NCBI GenBank assembly: GCA_019116585.1
Contig: DXBJ01000079.1
Coordinates: 26,542 to 90,541 of the forward strand
Direction: 5' to 3'
DNA from: Candidatus Faecalibacterium gallistercoris
Lineage (GTDB): Bacteria; Bacillota; Clostridia; Oscillospirales; Ruminococcaceae
Length of the DNA stretch: 64,000 nucleotides
Shown here one piece after another: positions 24,162 through 32,335 of the stretch; within the stretch, counting starts at the first letter, position 1, and each line of letters begins with the position of its first letter. The notes under the pieces were generated by a model. That model searched no databases. It was not told the DNA's origin and saw only the letters and a program-made list of their open reading frames with translations. A program made the position numbers and the translations under genes.

Positions 24162-25235
24162 ATGGAAAAGAACATCGCCGTCATCTGGGGCGACTGCGCC
24201 AGCCCCGAGATCGTCCGCCAGGCCCTGCGGGTGCTGGACAAAGTAGCCGAAAAGTTCGGCCACACCTTCCACTACATCGACACCGCCATGGGCGGCGAGG
24301 CCATCGACAAATACGGCGACCCGCTGCCCCAGCACGAGCTGGACAAGTGCCTGGCCGCCGACAGCGTCCTGCTGGGGGCGGTGGGCGGCCCCAAGTGGGA
24401 GGGCCTGCCCGGCGCCCAGCGCCCCGAAAAGGGCCTGCTGCGGCTGCGGGCCGGGATGGGCCTGTACTCCAACAGCCGCCCTGCCAAAATCTGGCCCCAG
24501 CTGGCCCCGGCCAGCCCCCTCAAGCCCGAGATCGTGGCCAAGGGCATCGACTTCATCATCGTGCGGGAGCTGACCGGCGGCGTCTACTTTGGCGAGCACC
24601 GCACCGACACCCTGCCCAGCGGCGAAAAGCAGGCGGTGGACATCATGCCCTACACCGAGCACGAGATCGAGCGGATCGGCCGCATCGGCTTTGAGACGGC
24701 CCGCAAGCGCCGCAAAAAGCTGTGCTGCGTGGACAAGGCCAACGTGCTGGACACCAGCCGCCTGTGGCGCGCGGTGATGCACCGGCTGAAGGACGAGTAC
24801 CCCGACGTGGCGTACAGCGAGATGTTCGTGGACAACTGCGCCATGCAGATCGTCAAGGACCCGGCCCAGTTCGACGTCATCGTCACCGAAAATATGTTCG
24901 GCGACATCCTCTCGGACGAGGCCTCCATGATCACCGGTTCCATCGGGATGATCCCCTCCTCCTCGCTGGGGGACGGCACCCGGGGCCTGTACGAGCCCAT
25001 CCACGGCTCAGCCCCCGACATCGCAGGGCAGGACAAGGTCAACCCCACCGCCTGCATCCTGTCCGCCGCCATGATGCTGCGCTACAGCTTCGGCATGGCG
25101 GCCGAGGCCGACTGCATCGAGGCCGCCGTGGGCAAGGTGCTGGACAAGGGCCTGCGCACCGCCGACAATATGTCGGAGGGCTGCACCTGCCTGGGCTGCG
25201 CCGCCATGGGCGACGCCATCCTGGCGGAAATGTAA
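24162..25235 (+). CDS. leuB: 3-isopropylmalate dehydrogenase
   Basis: 357 residues, third enzyme of the pathway: NAD-linked oxidative decarboxylation of 3-isopropylmalate to 2-ketoisocaproate. Seen: GAVGGPKWE (about 71), LRAGMGLYSNSRPA with the substrate Arg (about 93-106), DKANVL (about 190), the metal Asps in VTENMFGDILSDEAS (about 243-257) and the NAD loop GLYEPIHGSAPDIAG (about 277-291). An AAGGAGGG ribosome site is present. It is the last gene of the leu operon. Confidence 0.97.
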   Translation: MEKNIAVIWGDCASPEIVRQALRVLDKVAEKFGHTFHYIDTAMGGEAIDKYGDPLPQHELDKCLAADSVLLGAVGGPKWEGLPGAQRPEKGLLRLRAGMGLYSNSRPAKIWPQLAPASPLKPEIVAKGIDFIIVRELTGGVYFGEHRTDTLPSGEKQAVDIMPYTEHEIERIGRIGFETARKRRKKLCCVDKANVLDTSRLWRAVMHRLKDEYPDVAYSEMFVDNCAMQIVKDPAQFDVIVTENMFGDILSDEASMITGSIGMIPSSSLGDGTRGLYEPIHGSAPDIAGQDKVNPTACILSAAMMLRYSFGMAAEADCIEAAVGKVLDKGLRTADNMSEGCTCLGCAAMGDAILAEM

Positions 25236-25244
25236 AAACAAAAG

Positions 25245-25285
25245 GTCCCCCGCTCTGTGGGCCAAAGCCGGAGCGGGGGACTTGC
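25245..25285. terminator. Shared terminator of leuB and the small RNA
   Basis: An 11-bp stem (25245-25255 with 25271-25281). The tail is U-rich on the minus strand (CTTTTGTTTTT) and poor on the plus strand (TTGCTGTGT). Confidence 0.75.
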
Positions 25286-25440
25286 TGTGTCTCAACAAAG
25301 GAACAGGGAGCTGCATTGCTGCAGCCCCCCATTGACGATATTTGGCGGGTGTGCCCTTTCCCGCATTTCTTTTGGCCCAAAGGGCGTGTAGCAGCACGGT
25401 CTCTACTTCAAATATCATCTTATCCTATGTATATTATACC
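25245..25440 (-). ncRNA. Probable structured small RNA with its own promoter
   Basis: On the minus strand a promoter (TTTACA 25461-25456, 17 bases, TATAAT 25438-25433) starts a transcript near 25425 that would end about 190 bases later at a strong terminator. That terminator is the stem GTCCCCCGCTC (25255-25245 strand complement) with a CTTTTGTTTTT tail. Within it GATGATATTTG pairs with CAAATATCGTC, a CGTG/CACG hairpin and a GCCCTTT/AAAGGGC stem lie inside, and a hairpin with a GCAA loop follows (around 25310-25332). The size and layout would fit 6S RNA; I cannot confirm the family. The terminator stem may also end leuB transcription in the other direction. Confidence 0.6.
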
Positions 25441-25533
25441 AGAATCATTCCCGCTTGTAAAGCAACGGATATTTTTCCATATTTTTGGGACGCTGTAAAG
25501 AAATGACGGCAAACTGTGTTGAAATTGTCTCAT

Positions 25534-25562
25534 TTGACAAATCACAAATTTTGAACTATACT
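25534..25562 (+). promoter_or_regulatory. ilvA promoter
   Basis: TTGACA (25534-25539), 17 bases, TATACT (25557-25562), leaving a 70-base leader. It diverges from the small-RNA promoter. Confidence 0.85.
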
Positions 25563-25640
25563 GTTCACGATCAACGTTTTCTGACGGAAAAGGAAAGAAG
25601 CGGGGCCCTGCGCCCTGCCCGGAAAAAGAGAGGGACCATC

Positions 25641-26849
25641 ATGCTGACACTGGACAAAATCTACCACGCCGCCTTCGTGCTGCGGGATGTGGCGCGGCGC
25701 ACCGACCTGATCGAGGCCCCGCACCTGTCCCGCCACGGCGGCCAGCTCTACCTCAAGACCGAGAACCTGCAGGTGACCGGCAGCTTCAAGGTGCGGGGGG
25801 CCTATTACAAGATCAGCCAGCTTTCCCCCGAGGAGCGGGCCAAAGGGGTCATTGCCTGCTCGGCGGGCAACCATGCCCAGGGCGTGGCCCTGGCCGCCAC
25901 CCGGATGGGCATCCGGAGCATCGTCTGCATGCCGGACGGCGCCCCCATCATGAAGGTGGAAAACACCAAGAACCTGGGCGCGGAGGTCTGCCTGGTGCCC
26001 GGCACCTACGACGACGCCCACGACTACGCGGTCAGCCTCCAGGCCGAGACGGGCATGACCTTCATCCACCCTTACGACGACGAGCTGGTCATTGCCGGGC
26101 AGGGGACCATCGGCCTGGAGATCCTGGACCAGCTGCCCGACCTGGATGCGGTGATCGTCCCCATCGGGGGCGGCGGGCTGATCGCGGGCATCGCCTTCAC
26201 CATCAAGAGCCTGCGGCCCGACGTCAAGGTCTACGGCGTCCAGGCGGCGGGGGCCCCCAGCATGTATCTGTCGGTGCGGGATCACCGCTACCAGACCCTG
26301 GACACCGCCGCCACCTTTGCCGACGGCATCCAGGTCAAGACCCCCGGCGAGCTGACCTATGAGCTGTGCGAAAAATACGTGGACGAGGTGGTCACCGTCA
26401 GCGAGGACGAGATCGCCGCGGCCATCCTGTCCCTGATGGAGAACCAGAAGCTGGTGGCCGAGGGCGCCGGCGCAGTGCCGGTGGCGGCGGCCCTCTTCGA
26501 CAAGCTGCCCATCCAGGGCAAAAAGGCGGTGTGCGTGCTGTCCGGCGGCAACATCGACGTGAACATCCTCAGCCGGGTCATCACCCGGGGCCTGATCATG
26601 AGCGGCCGCAAGGCCAACCTGACCATCGCCCTGGAGGACAAGCCCGGCCAGCTGACCCGGGTGTCCAGCATCGTGGCCGAGTGCGGCGGCAATGTGGTGT
26701 CGGTCCAGTACGACGGCTCCGACCCCAACATGCCCATTTCCAGCTGCTTCCTCAAGCTGGGCATGGAGACCCGCGACGCCGCCCAGATCGAGCAGATCCG
26801 GACCGAGCTGTCCAAAGCCGGCTTCCAGCTGGTGAACGAACGCACCTGA
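25641..26849 (+). CDS. ilvA: Threonine ammonia-lyase with ACT domain
   Basis: 402 residues. PLP enzyme that deaminates threonine to 2-oxobutanoate. Lys50 in VTGSFKVRGA forms the Schiff base. Also seen: SAGNHAQGVA (about 74), the glycine-rich phosphate loop IGGGGLIAGIA (about 175) and VLSGGNID (about 299). Residues about 325-402 form an ACT domain (LTIALEDKPGQLTRVSSIVAECGGNVVSVQYD). The ~400-residue length with a single ACT domain fits the catabolic/TdcB-related type, which in clostridia may also serve isoleucine synthesis. A longer frame is open upstream; the start at 25641 follows GAGAGGGA. Confidence 0.95.
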   Translation: MLTLDKIYHAAFVLRDVARRTDLIEAPHLSRHGGQLYLKTENLQVTGSFKVRGAYYKISQLSPEERAKGVIACSAGNHAQGVALAATRMGIRSIVCMPDGAPIMKVENTKNLGAEVCLVPGTYDDAHDYAVSLQAETGMTFIHPYDDELVIAGQGTIGLEILDQLPDLDAVIVPIGGGGLIAGIAFTIKSLRPDVKVYGVQAAGAPSMYLSVRDHRYQTLDTAATFADGIQVKTPGELTYELCEKYVDEVVTVSEDEIAAAILSLMENQKLVAEGAGAVPVAAALFDKLPIQGKKAVCVLSGGNIDVNILSRVITRGLIMSGRKANLTIALEDKPGQLTRVSSIVAECGGNVVSVQYDGSDPNMPISSCFLKLGMETRDAAQIEQIRTELSKAGFQLVNERT

Positions 26850-26886
26850 GGCGGCCCCGCCGCCCTGCAAGAAAGGAGCTTTTGCC

Positions 26887-27258
26887 ATGAATGTGATCTC
26901 CACTTCCAACGCGCCCGCCGCCATCGGGCCTTACAGCCAGGCCCTCGACCTGGGGGACCTGGTGTTCGTCTCGGGCCAGCTGCCCGTGGACCCCGCCACC
27001 GGCCGGATGCCCGACACGGTGGAGGCCCAGGCCGCCCAGAGCCTGGCCAACCTCCGGGCCATCCTGGCCGAGGCCGGCCTGACCATGGCCCATGTGGTCA
27101 AGACGGTGATCTTCCTGGCGGACATCAACGATTTTGCCGCCGTCAACGGCGTGTACGCCCAGGCGTTCGCCCAGCCCTATCCCGCCCGCAGCTGCGTGCA
27201 GGTGGCGGCCATCCCCAAGGGGGCCCGGCTGGAGATCGAGTGCATCGCCCGGCGCTGA
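26887..27258 (+). CDS. ridA: RidA family enamine/imine deaminase
   Basis: 123 residues, standard size. Motifs: APAAIGPYSQAL at the start, VFVSGQLPVDPATG (about 30), and the C-terminal ARSCVQVAAIPKGARLEIECIA with the catalytic Arg in PARSCVQV (about 102). RidA hydrolyses the reactive 2-aminoacrylate/aminocrotonate released by PLP dehydratases. Its place 37 bases after ilvA is the functional partner arrangement. Confidence 0.97.
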   Translation: MNVISTSNAPAAIGPYSQALDLGDLVFVSGQLPVDPATGRMPDTVEAQAAQSLANLRAILAEAGLTMAHVVKTVIFLADINDFAAVNGVYAQAFAQPYPARSCVQVAAIPKGARLEIECIARR

Positions 27259-27276
27259 GCAACACAGGCAAGGCAA

Positions 27277-27320
27277 AAGCCCTGCGGAGAACGCGGATGC
27301 GTTTTCCACAGGGCTTTTTG
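27277..27320. terminator. Bidirectional terminator after ridA
   Basis: AAAAGCCCTG pairs with CAGGGCTTTTT, with an inner GGAGAACGC/GCGTTTTCC stem. It has A-rich and T-rich flanks on the two sides and separates ridA from the converging SGNH gene. Confidence 0.88.
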
Positions 27321-27325
27321 TCGGT

Positions 27326-28342
27326 TCAGGCGGCGCTCTGGGCCGGGGCGGAGGGGGCGGAGGGGGCGGAGGCGGCCGCTTCGCTGGCGGCGGCGCCCTC
27401 CGTGGTCTCGGCCGTCTCCTCCGGGGCGACGATCCGGCTGTGGGCCACATGGGTGCGCAGGTAGTCCACCCAGGCGGTGTAGCCCTCGGGCTTCAGGTGG
27501 TAGCCGTCGGGCTGGGCGTATTCAGCCCGCAGGTCGCCGTTTTCGTCGGCCAGCACCTCCCACAGGTCCAGGAAATAGCAGCCCTTTTCCACCGCCAGGG
27601 CGGCCAGGTCGTTGTTCACCTGGATGAACCGCTCGGCGTACATCCCGCTGTGGCGGGCGTCGGCGGACACTTCGGGCCGCACCGGCGTGATGGACTGGAC
27701 GTAGATGTCGGCGTCGGGCAGCAGCTCCCGGATGCGGTCCAGCATCAGCCCGTAATAGTTCAGGAAGCTGGAGTAATCCCGGTCCTGGGTCAGGACGTTG
27801 GTGCCCAGCAGGATGTAGACCGACTGGGGCGCATAGGACACCAGGGCGTCCAGCGGCACCTCCTCCACGCCGTCCACCCGCTTGCAGGTGGAGCCGTTGA
27901 CCACCGCGCTGGGTCCCACCCCGCGGTACGCGCAGTAGTGGGCGTTGGGCAGGCCGGTGTCGTAGATCTGCATCCCCTGGGTGATGCTGTCCCCCAGAAA
28001 GACTGCGGTGTCAAAAAAGCTCAGGTCCACCGGCTGGGCCTCGGTGGCCGGCATGGAGGCCAGCCGGAAATCCATCGCGGTGGTCACGCCGTCGGCCAGC
28101 TTCTGGACGGTCAGGCTGGTCTGCCGGGTGTAGCTGAGGGTGCGCCACTCGGCGCTGGGCAGGGCCTGCTCCAGCAGGGTGGCCTGGGGCTCGCTGCGGC
28201 TGGGCGGGGTGGGGTAGAGCTGGCGCCACAGCACCCATACGCCGCACAGCAGCACCAGCAGCACCAGCGCCAGAAAGGTGGTGAACATCCTGCGCCAGCG
28301 CCTGTGCAGCACGTGGCGGCGGTATTCCTGATAATCTGCCAT
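27326..28342 (-). CDS. Membrane-anchored SGNH/GDSL hydrolase
   Basis: 338 residues. An N-terminal basic stretch, then one membrane helix (FTTFLALVLLVLLCGVWVLW, about 20-39), then a secreted SGNH domain: block I FLGDSITQGM (catalytic Ser, about 117), block III LLGTNVL with Asn (about 178), and block V DGYHLKPEGY with the Asp-His pair (about 283). It is likely an acyl- or carbohydrate-esterase at the cell surface. The C-terminal tail is Ala/Glu/Pro-rich. The start at 28342 follows AAGGAGG. Its promoter is back-to-back with the cysteine desulfurase operon. Confidence 0.85.
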   Translation of the reverse strand: MADYQEYRRHVLHRRWRRMFTTFLALVLLVLLCGVWVLWRQLYPTPPSRSEPQATLLEQALPSAEWRTLSYTRQTSLTVQKLADGVTTAMDFRLASMPATEAQPVDLSFFDTAVFLGDSITQGMQIYDTGLPNAHYCAYRGVGPSAVVNGSTCKRVDGVEEVPLDALVSYAPQSVYILLGTNVLTQDRDYSSFLNYYGLMLDRIRELLPDADIYVQSITPVRPEVSADARHSGMYAERFIQVNNDLAALAVEKGCYFLDLWEVLADENGDLRAEYAQPDGYHLKPEGYTAWVDYLRTHVAHSRIVAPEETAETTEGAAASEAAASAPSAPSAPAQSAA

Positions 28343-28394
28343 AGGCAGCACCTCCTTGCCCCGGCGGGGGGCGGTTCGTCATGGTTCTGCTTTT

Positions 28395-28423
28395 ATTATA
28401 GCGGTTTGCAGGCCCGGGCGCAA
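28395..28423 (-). promoter_or_regulatory. Promoter of the SGNH hydrolase gene
   Basis: Minus strand: TTGCGC (28423-28418), 17 bases, TATAAT (28400-28395). A plus-strand TATACT at 28463-28468 may be the -10 of the divergent operon, but its -35 is weak. Confidence 0.55.
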
Positions 28424-28542
28424 GCGGCAGATGCAAGTCTGGAAAGCCGGGCGGCTTTATGCTATACTTATAAAATAAGACCATGAGACGCCCCGGCTGG
28501 CCCGGCGGCAGGAATCCTTTTACAGAAAGCAGGTATCACCCC

Positions 28543-29694
28543 ATGCGCACAGACCCTTCGCTGCACTATCTGGACAACGCGGCCACCACCATGGTGGACC
28601 CCGCGGTGGCCGAGGTCATCCACGACGCCATGCTCCGGCACTGGGCCAACCCCTCCTCCCTTTACCCGCCGGGTGCGGAGAGCGAGGCCGCCCTGAACCA
28701 TGCCCGGGCGGCCCTGGCCCGCACCATCGGCTGCAAGAGCCGGGAGTTTTACTTCACCTCCTGTGGCAGCGAGGGGAACAACCTGGCCCTGCTGGGCGGG
28801 GCGCGCAGCCGCACCTTTGGCAAAAAGATCCTCTGCTCGGGGTTTGAGCATCCCAGCGTCCGCCGCCCGCTGGAGGCGCTGGCCGGCTCGGGCTGGCAGG
28901 TGGAGTTCGTGCCGCCCGCCGCCGACGGCAGCCTGGACGTGGACCGGCTGCTGGAGCGGGTGGACCGGGCCACCATCCTGGTGGCCTGCATGATGGTGAA
29001 CAACGAGACCGGGGCCCGCTGCGATGTGGAAAAGCTGGCCCGGGAGACCAAAGCCCTGAACAGCCGCACCATGGTCCACGTGGACGGCGTCCAGGCCTGG
29101 ATGCGGCTGCCGGTCCGGCTGGAGGGCAGCGGCATCGACAGCTTCACGGTCAGCGGCCACAAGATCCACGCCCCCAAGGGGGTGGGCGGGCTGTACCTCA
29201 GCGACAGGCTGGTCCAGAGCTTTCAGCCCCCCTACCTGGGCGGCGAGCAGGAGCGGGGGCTGCGCCCCGGCACCGAGAACCTGCCCTACGCCCTGGGGCT
29301 GGAGGCGGCGGCCCGCAAACTGGCCCCCGACCTGGCCGGGCGCGCCAGCCACATCCGGGCCCTGAACCAGCGGCTGCGGGCGGGGCTGGCCGCCTTCCCC
29401 ACCGTGGAGATCAACAGCCCGGCGGACGCGGTGCCCGAAATTTTGAACTTCAGCGAGAACAAGGTCAAAAGCGAGACCATGCTGGCCTGGCTGGCCGAGG
29501 CGAAGATCTACGTCTCGTCGGCCTCCGCCTGCGGCCGGGGCGAGCCCAGCCACACCCTGGAAGCCATGGGCCGCCCGGCCAAAGCGGTGGACACCGCCAT
29601 CCGGGTGTCCTTCTGCGCCGGGAACACCGAGGAGGACGTGGACGCCTTCCTCGAGCGGTTCGAGGCGGGGATGAAGCAGCTGCAGGGGATCTGA
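28543..29694 (+). CDS. Cysteine desulfurase, NifS/IscS-like
   Basis: 383 residues, PLP-dependent enzyme that moves sulfur from cysteine to an acceptor. Seen: YLDNAATT at the start, TSCGSEGNNLAL (about 67), VNNETGA (about 149), the PLP Lys in SGHKIHAPKGVG (about 205), RPGTEN (about 242), and the catalytic Cys in SSASACGRG (about 330). A frame start 60 bases upstream is less likely because the enzyme family begins at MxxxxxHYLDNAAT. The short active-site loop suggests the group-II-like class that often serves one partner. It lies 87 bases before thiI, which needs such a sulfur donor. Confidence 0.88.
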   Translation: MRTDPSLHYLDNAATTMVDPAVAEVIHDAMLRHWANPSSLYPPGAESEAALNHARAALARTIGCKSREFYFTSCGSEGNNLALLGGARSRTFGKKILCSGFEHPSVRRPLEALAGSGWQVEFVPPAADGSLDVDRLLERVDRATILVACMMVNNETGARCDVEKLARETKALNSRTMVHVDGVQAWMRLPVRLEGSGIDSFTVSGHKIHAPKGVGGLYLSDRLVQSFQPPYLGGEQERGLRPGTENLPYALGLEAAARKLAPDLAGRASHIRALNQRLRAGLAAFPTVEINSPADAVPEILNFSENKVKSETMLAWLAEAKIYVSSASACGRGEPSHTLEAMGRPAKAVDTAIRVSFCAGNTEEDVDAFLERFEAGMKQLQGI

Positions 29695-29781
29695 CCGGCT
29701 GAGAAAGCGACGTTTGACGATCATTACGGGCGCGCCCCGGCCCCGCGGGCCGGCCAGCGCCATCACAGAGAGGAATACAGG

Positions 29782-30984
29782 ATGCAGGATATGCAGGAAG
29801 TTATCATCGGCTACCAGGGGGAGATGTCCCTCAAGGGGCTGAACCGGAATCAGTTTGAATCTGCCACCATCAAGATCCTGCGCTACCGCGTCAAGGACGC
29901 GGGGCGCTTCCGGATCTGGTGCGCGCAGTCCACCTTCTACATCGAGCCGGAGGACGCCGAAGCCGACCTGGACCTGGCCTTTGCCCGGGTGTCCAAAGTG
30001 TTCGGCCTGGCGGCGGTCAGCCGCAGCGCCGTCTGCGAAAAGGACTTCGGCGCCATTTGCCAGACCGCCGAAAGCTATCTGGGGGCCGCCCTGGCCCGGG
30101 CCAAAACCTTCAAGGTGGAGGCCCGCCGGGCGGACAAGACCTTCCCCATGGACAGCCCCGCCCTGATGCGGGAGCTGGGGGCCTATCTGCTGGAGCGCAA
30201 CCCCCGCCTGAAGGTGGACGTCCACGATCCCGACTGCAAGGTCATCGTGGAGATCCGGGACCGGGGGGCCTACGTCCACGGGCCCAAAGTCCCCGGCGAG
30301 GGGGGCCTGCCGGTGGGCACCAGCGGCCGGGCGCTGAATATGCTGTCCGGCGGCATCGACAGCCCGGTGGCCGCCTACCGGATGGCCAAGCGGGGCCTGG
30401 CGCTGGACCACATCCATTTCGCCTCGCCCCCCTACACCTCCGAGCGGGCCCGCCGCAAGGTGATCGCCCTGGCCCAGCACACCAGCGTCTACACCGGCAG
30501 CTGCAACCTGTTCGTGGTGCCCTACACCCGCCCCCAGGAGTGCATCCGGGACAACGCCCCGCCCATGCTGTTCACCGTGCTGATGCGCCGCAGCATGATG
30601 CGGATCGCCGGCCAGATCGCCCGGCGGCAGGGCTGCGAGGCCCTGATCACCGGCGAGAGCCTGGCCCAGGTGGCCAGCCAGACCGTCCAGGCCATCCGCT
30701 GCACCGACGCCGCCCAGGACCTGCCGGTGCTGCGGCCCCTGATCGGGATGGACAAGACCGAGATCATCGAGACGGCCCGCCGCATCGGCACCTTTGAGAC
30801 CAGCATCCTGCCCTACGAGGACTGCTGCACCATCTTTACGCCGCCCCATCCCAAGCTGCGCCCCACCCTGGAAGAGGTGCTGGAGGCCGAGGCCGCCATG
30901 CCGGACCTGCCCGGCCTGGAGGCCGAAGCGGCGGCGGAGGCCGAGCGGGTGCGCATCCGCATCGACGACGAGCCCGAAGTGTAA
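29782..30984 (+). CDS. thiI: tRNA 4-thiouridine synthase
   Basis: 400 residues. An N-terminal ferredoxin-like and THUMP domain (about 1-165; EVIIGYQGEMSLKGLNR is the usual start) binds tRNA. The PP-loop ATPase domain has LSGGIDSPVA (about 187) and, later, GESLAQVASQ and IGMDKTEII. It adenylates U8 of tRNA for sulfur insertion. There is no C-terminal rhodanese domain, so sulfur must come straight from a cysteine desulfurase, which fits its neighbour. A Cys pair (YEDCCTIF, about 350) is kept, as in Firmicutes ThiI. Confidence 0.95.
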   Translation: MQDMQEVIIGYQGEMSLKGLNRNQFESATIKILRYRVKDAGRFRIWCAQSTFYIEPEDAEADLDLAFARVSKVFGLAAVSRSAVCEKDFGAICQTAESYLGAALARAKTFKVEARRADKTFPMDSPALMRELGAYLLERNPRLKVDVHDPDCKVIVEIRDRGAYVHGPKVPGEGGLPVGTSGRALNMLSGGIDSPVAAYRMAKRGLALDHIHFASPPYTSERARRKVIALAQHTSVYTGSCNLFVVPYTRPQECIRDNAPPMLFTVLMRRSMMRIAGQIARRQGCEALITGESLAQVASQTVQAIRCTDAAQDLPVLRPLIGMDKTEIIETARRIGTFETSILPYEDCCTIFTPPHPKLRPTLEEVLEAEAAMPDLPGLEAEAAAEAERVRIRIDDEPEV

Positions 30985-30996
30985 GGAGGCAGAGCC

Positions 30997-32313
30997 ATGA
31001 CCGCAGAGATCATCAGCGTGGGCACCGAGCTGCTGCTCGGCAACATCCTGAACACCAACGCCCAGTTCCTCAGCCAGGAGCTGGCGGCCCTGGGCATCAC
31101 CGTCCAGCGGCAGAGCACCATCGGGGACAACCACGACCGCCTGGCCGAGTGGGTGGAGGCGGCCAAAGCCCGGGCGGACCTGCTGGTCTTTACCGGGGGG
31201 CTGGGCCCCACCGCCGACGACCTGACCAAAGAGACGGTGGCCGCCTGCTATGGGGACAGCCTGACCTTCGACCCCGAGGAGTGGGAGAAGATCACCTCCT
31301 TCTTCGCCCGGATGGGCCGGCAGACCACCCCCAACAACCGCAAACAGGCCATGGTGCCGGTCCACGGCCAGAAGATCCCCAACGCCCACGGCACCGCGCC
31401 GGGGGCCTGGTTCGAGCAGGAGGGCCGCTGCGCCGTCCTGATGCCGGGGGTGCCCGCCGAGATGAAGGCCATGTGGGCCGAACAGGTGCGCCCCCGCCTG
31501 CTGGCGAGGCAGAACTGCACCCTGCACTCCCTGACGCTGCGGGTGCTGGGGGGCGAAAGCGACATCGAATACCGGGTGCGCGGCCTGCTGAAAAACGAAA
31601 ACCCCACCGCCGCCATCTACTGCAAGACCGGCGAAAGCGAGATCCGGATCACCGCCCGGGCCGCCAGCGACCAGGACGGGGCGCAAATGTGCCGGGCATA
31701 TGCCAAAAAGTTCTATGATCTGCTGGGGGACGCGGTGTATGATGAAGATGTGCCGGGGCTGGCCCACACGGTGGTCCACACCCTGGCGGCCAGGGGGCTG
31801 ACCCTTTCCACCGCCGAAAGCTGCACCGGCGGCATGATCGCCCAGCAGCTGACGGGGGTGCCGGGGGCCAGCGACGTCTTTGGCTACGGCTTTGTCACCT
31901 ACTGGGAGCAGGCCAAGGCCAGGCTGCTGGGGGTGAACCCGGCGGTCATCGAACGGTACAACGTGGTGTCGGGGCCGGTGGCCGCCCAGATGGCCCGGGG
32001 GGCCCGGGCGGCGTCCGGGTCAGACCTGGCGGTGGCCGTCACCGGCCTGGCCGGGCCCGGGGGCGGGGACGCCGTCCGCCCGGTGGGCACCGTCTACATC
32101 GCCGGGGCGGCCGGGACAAGCGTCTTTGTGGAAAAGTTCCACTACGTCCGCCCGGACCGGGAAAACACCCGGGCCCGGGCCGCCCACGCAGCCCTGGAGC
32201 TGGCGCTGCGGCTGGCCCAGGGCAAAGCGCCGGCAGGCTGCTACCGCATCGACGCGGCGGCCTGCAGCGACCCGGCGGCCCTGGCCGCCCTGGACGGGGC
32301 GCTGATCCTATAA
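30997..32313 (+). CDS. cinA: CinA family nicotinamide mononucleotide deamidase-related protein
   Basis: 438 residues, full length. The N-terminal MoaB/MogA-like domain has SVGTELLLG (about 7), FTGGLGPTADDLTKE (about 65) and MPGVPAEMK. The middle KH-like part starts LTLRVLGGESDIEYRV. The C-terminal deamidase domain (about 255-415) has STAESCTGGMIAQQL with the catalytic Ser-Cys-Thr-Gly-Gly, GFVTYWEQAKARLLGV, and VTGLAGPGGG. The protein works in pyridine-nucleotide salvage and was named from competence operons. It follows thiI by 12 bases with an AAGGAGG site. Confidence 0.93.
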   Translation: MTAEIISVGTELLLGNILNTNAQFLSQELAALGITVQRQSTIGDNHDRLAEWVEAAKARADLLVFTGGLGPTADDLTKETVAACYGDSLTFDPEEWEKITSFFARMGRQTTPNNRKQAMVPVHGQKIPNAHGTAPGAWFEQEGRCAVLMPGVPAEMKAMWAEQVRPRLLARQNCTLHSLTLRVLGGESDIEYRVRGLLKNENPTAAIYCKTGESEIRITARAASDQDGAQMCRAYAKKFYDLLGDAVYDEDVPGLAHTVVHTLAARGLTLSTAESCTGGMIAQQLTGVPGASDVFGYGFVTYWEQAKARLLGVNPAVIERYNVVSGPVAAQMARGARAASGSDLAVAVTGLAGPGGGDAVRPVGTVYIAGAAGTSVFVEKFHYVRPDRENTRARAAHAALELALRLAQGKAPAGCYRIDAAACSDPAALAALDGALIL

Positions 32314-32335
32314 CGACAAGCAGGGGGGAACGAGG

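Noticed and set aside
25008..25418. Minus-strand open frame overlapping leuB and the small-RNA region
   Set aside because: It runs through the small-RNA terminator hairpin and then antisense to leuB, has no SD, and its sequence resembles nothing.
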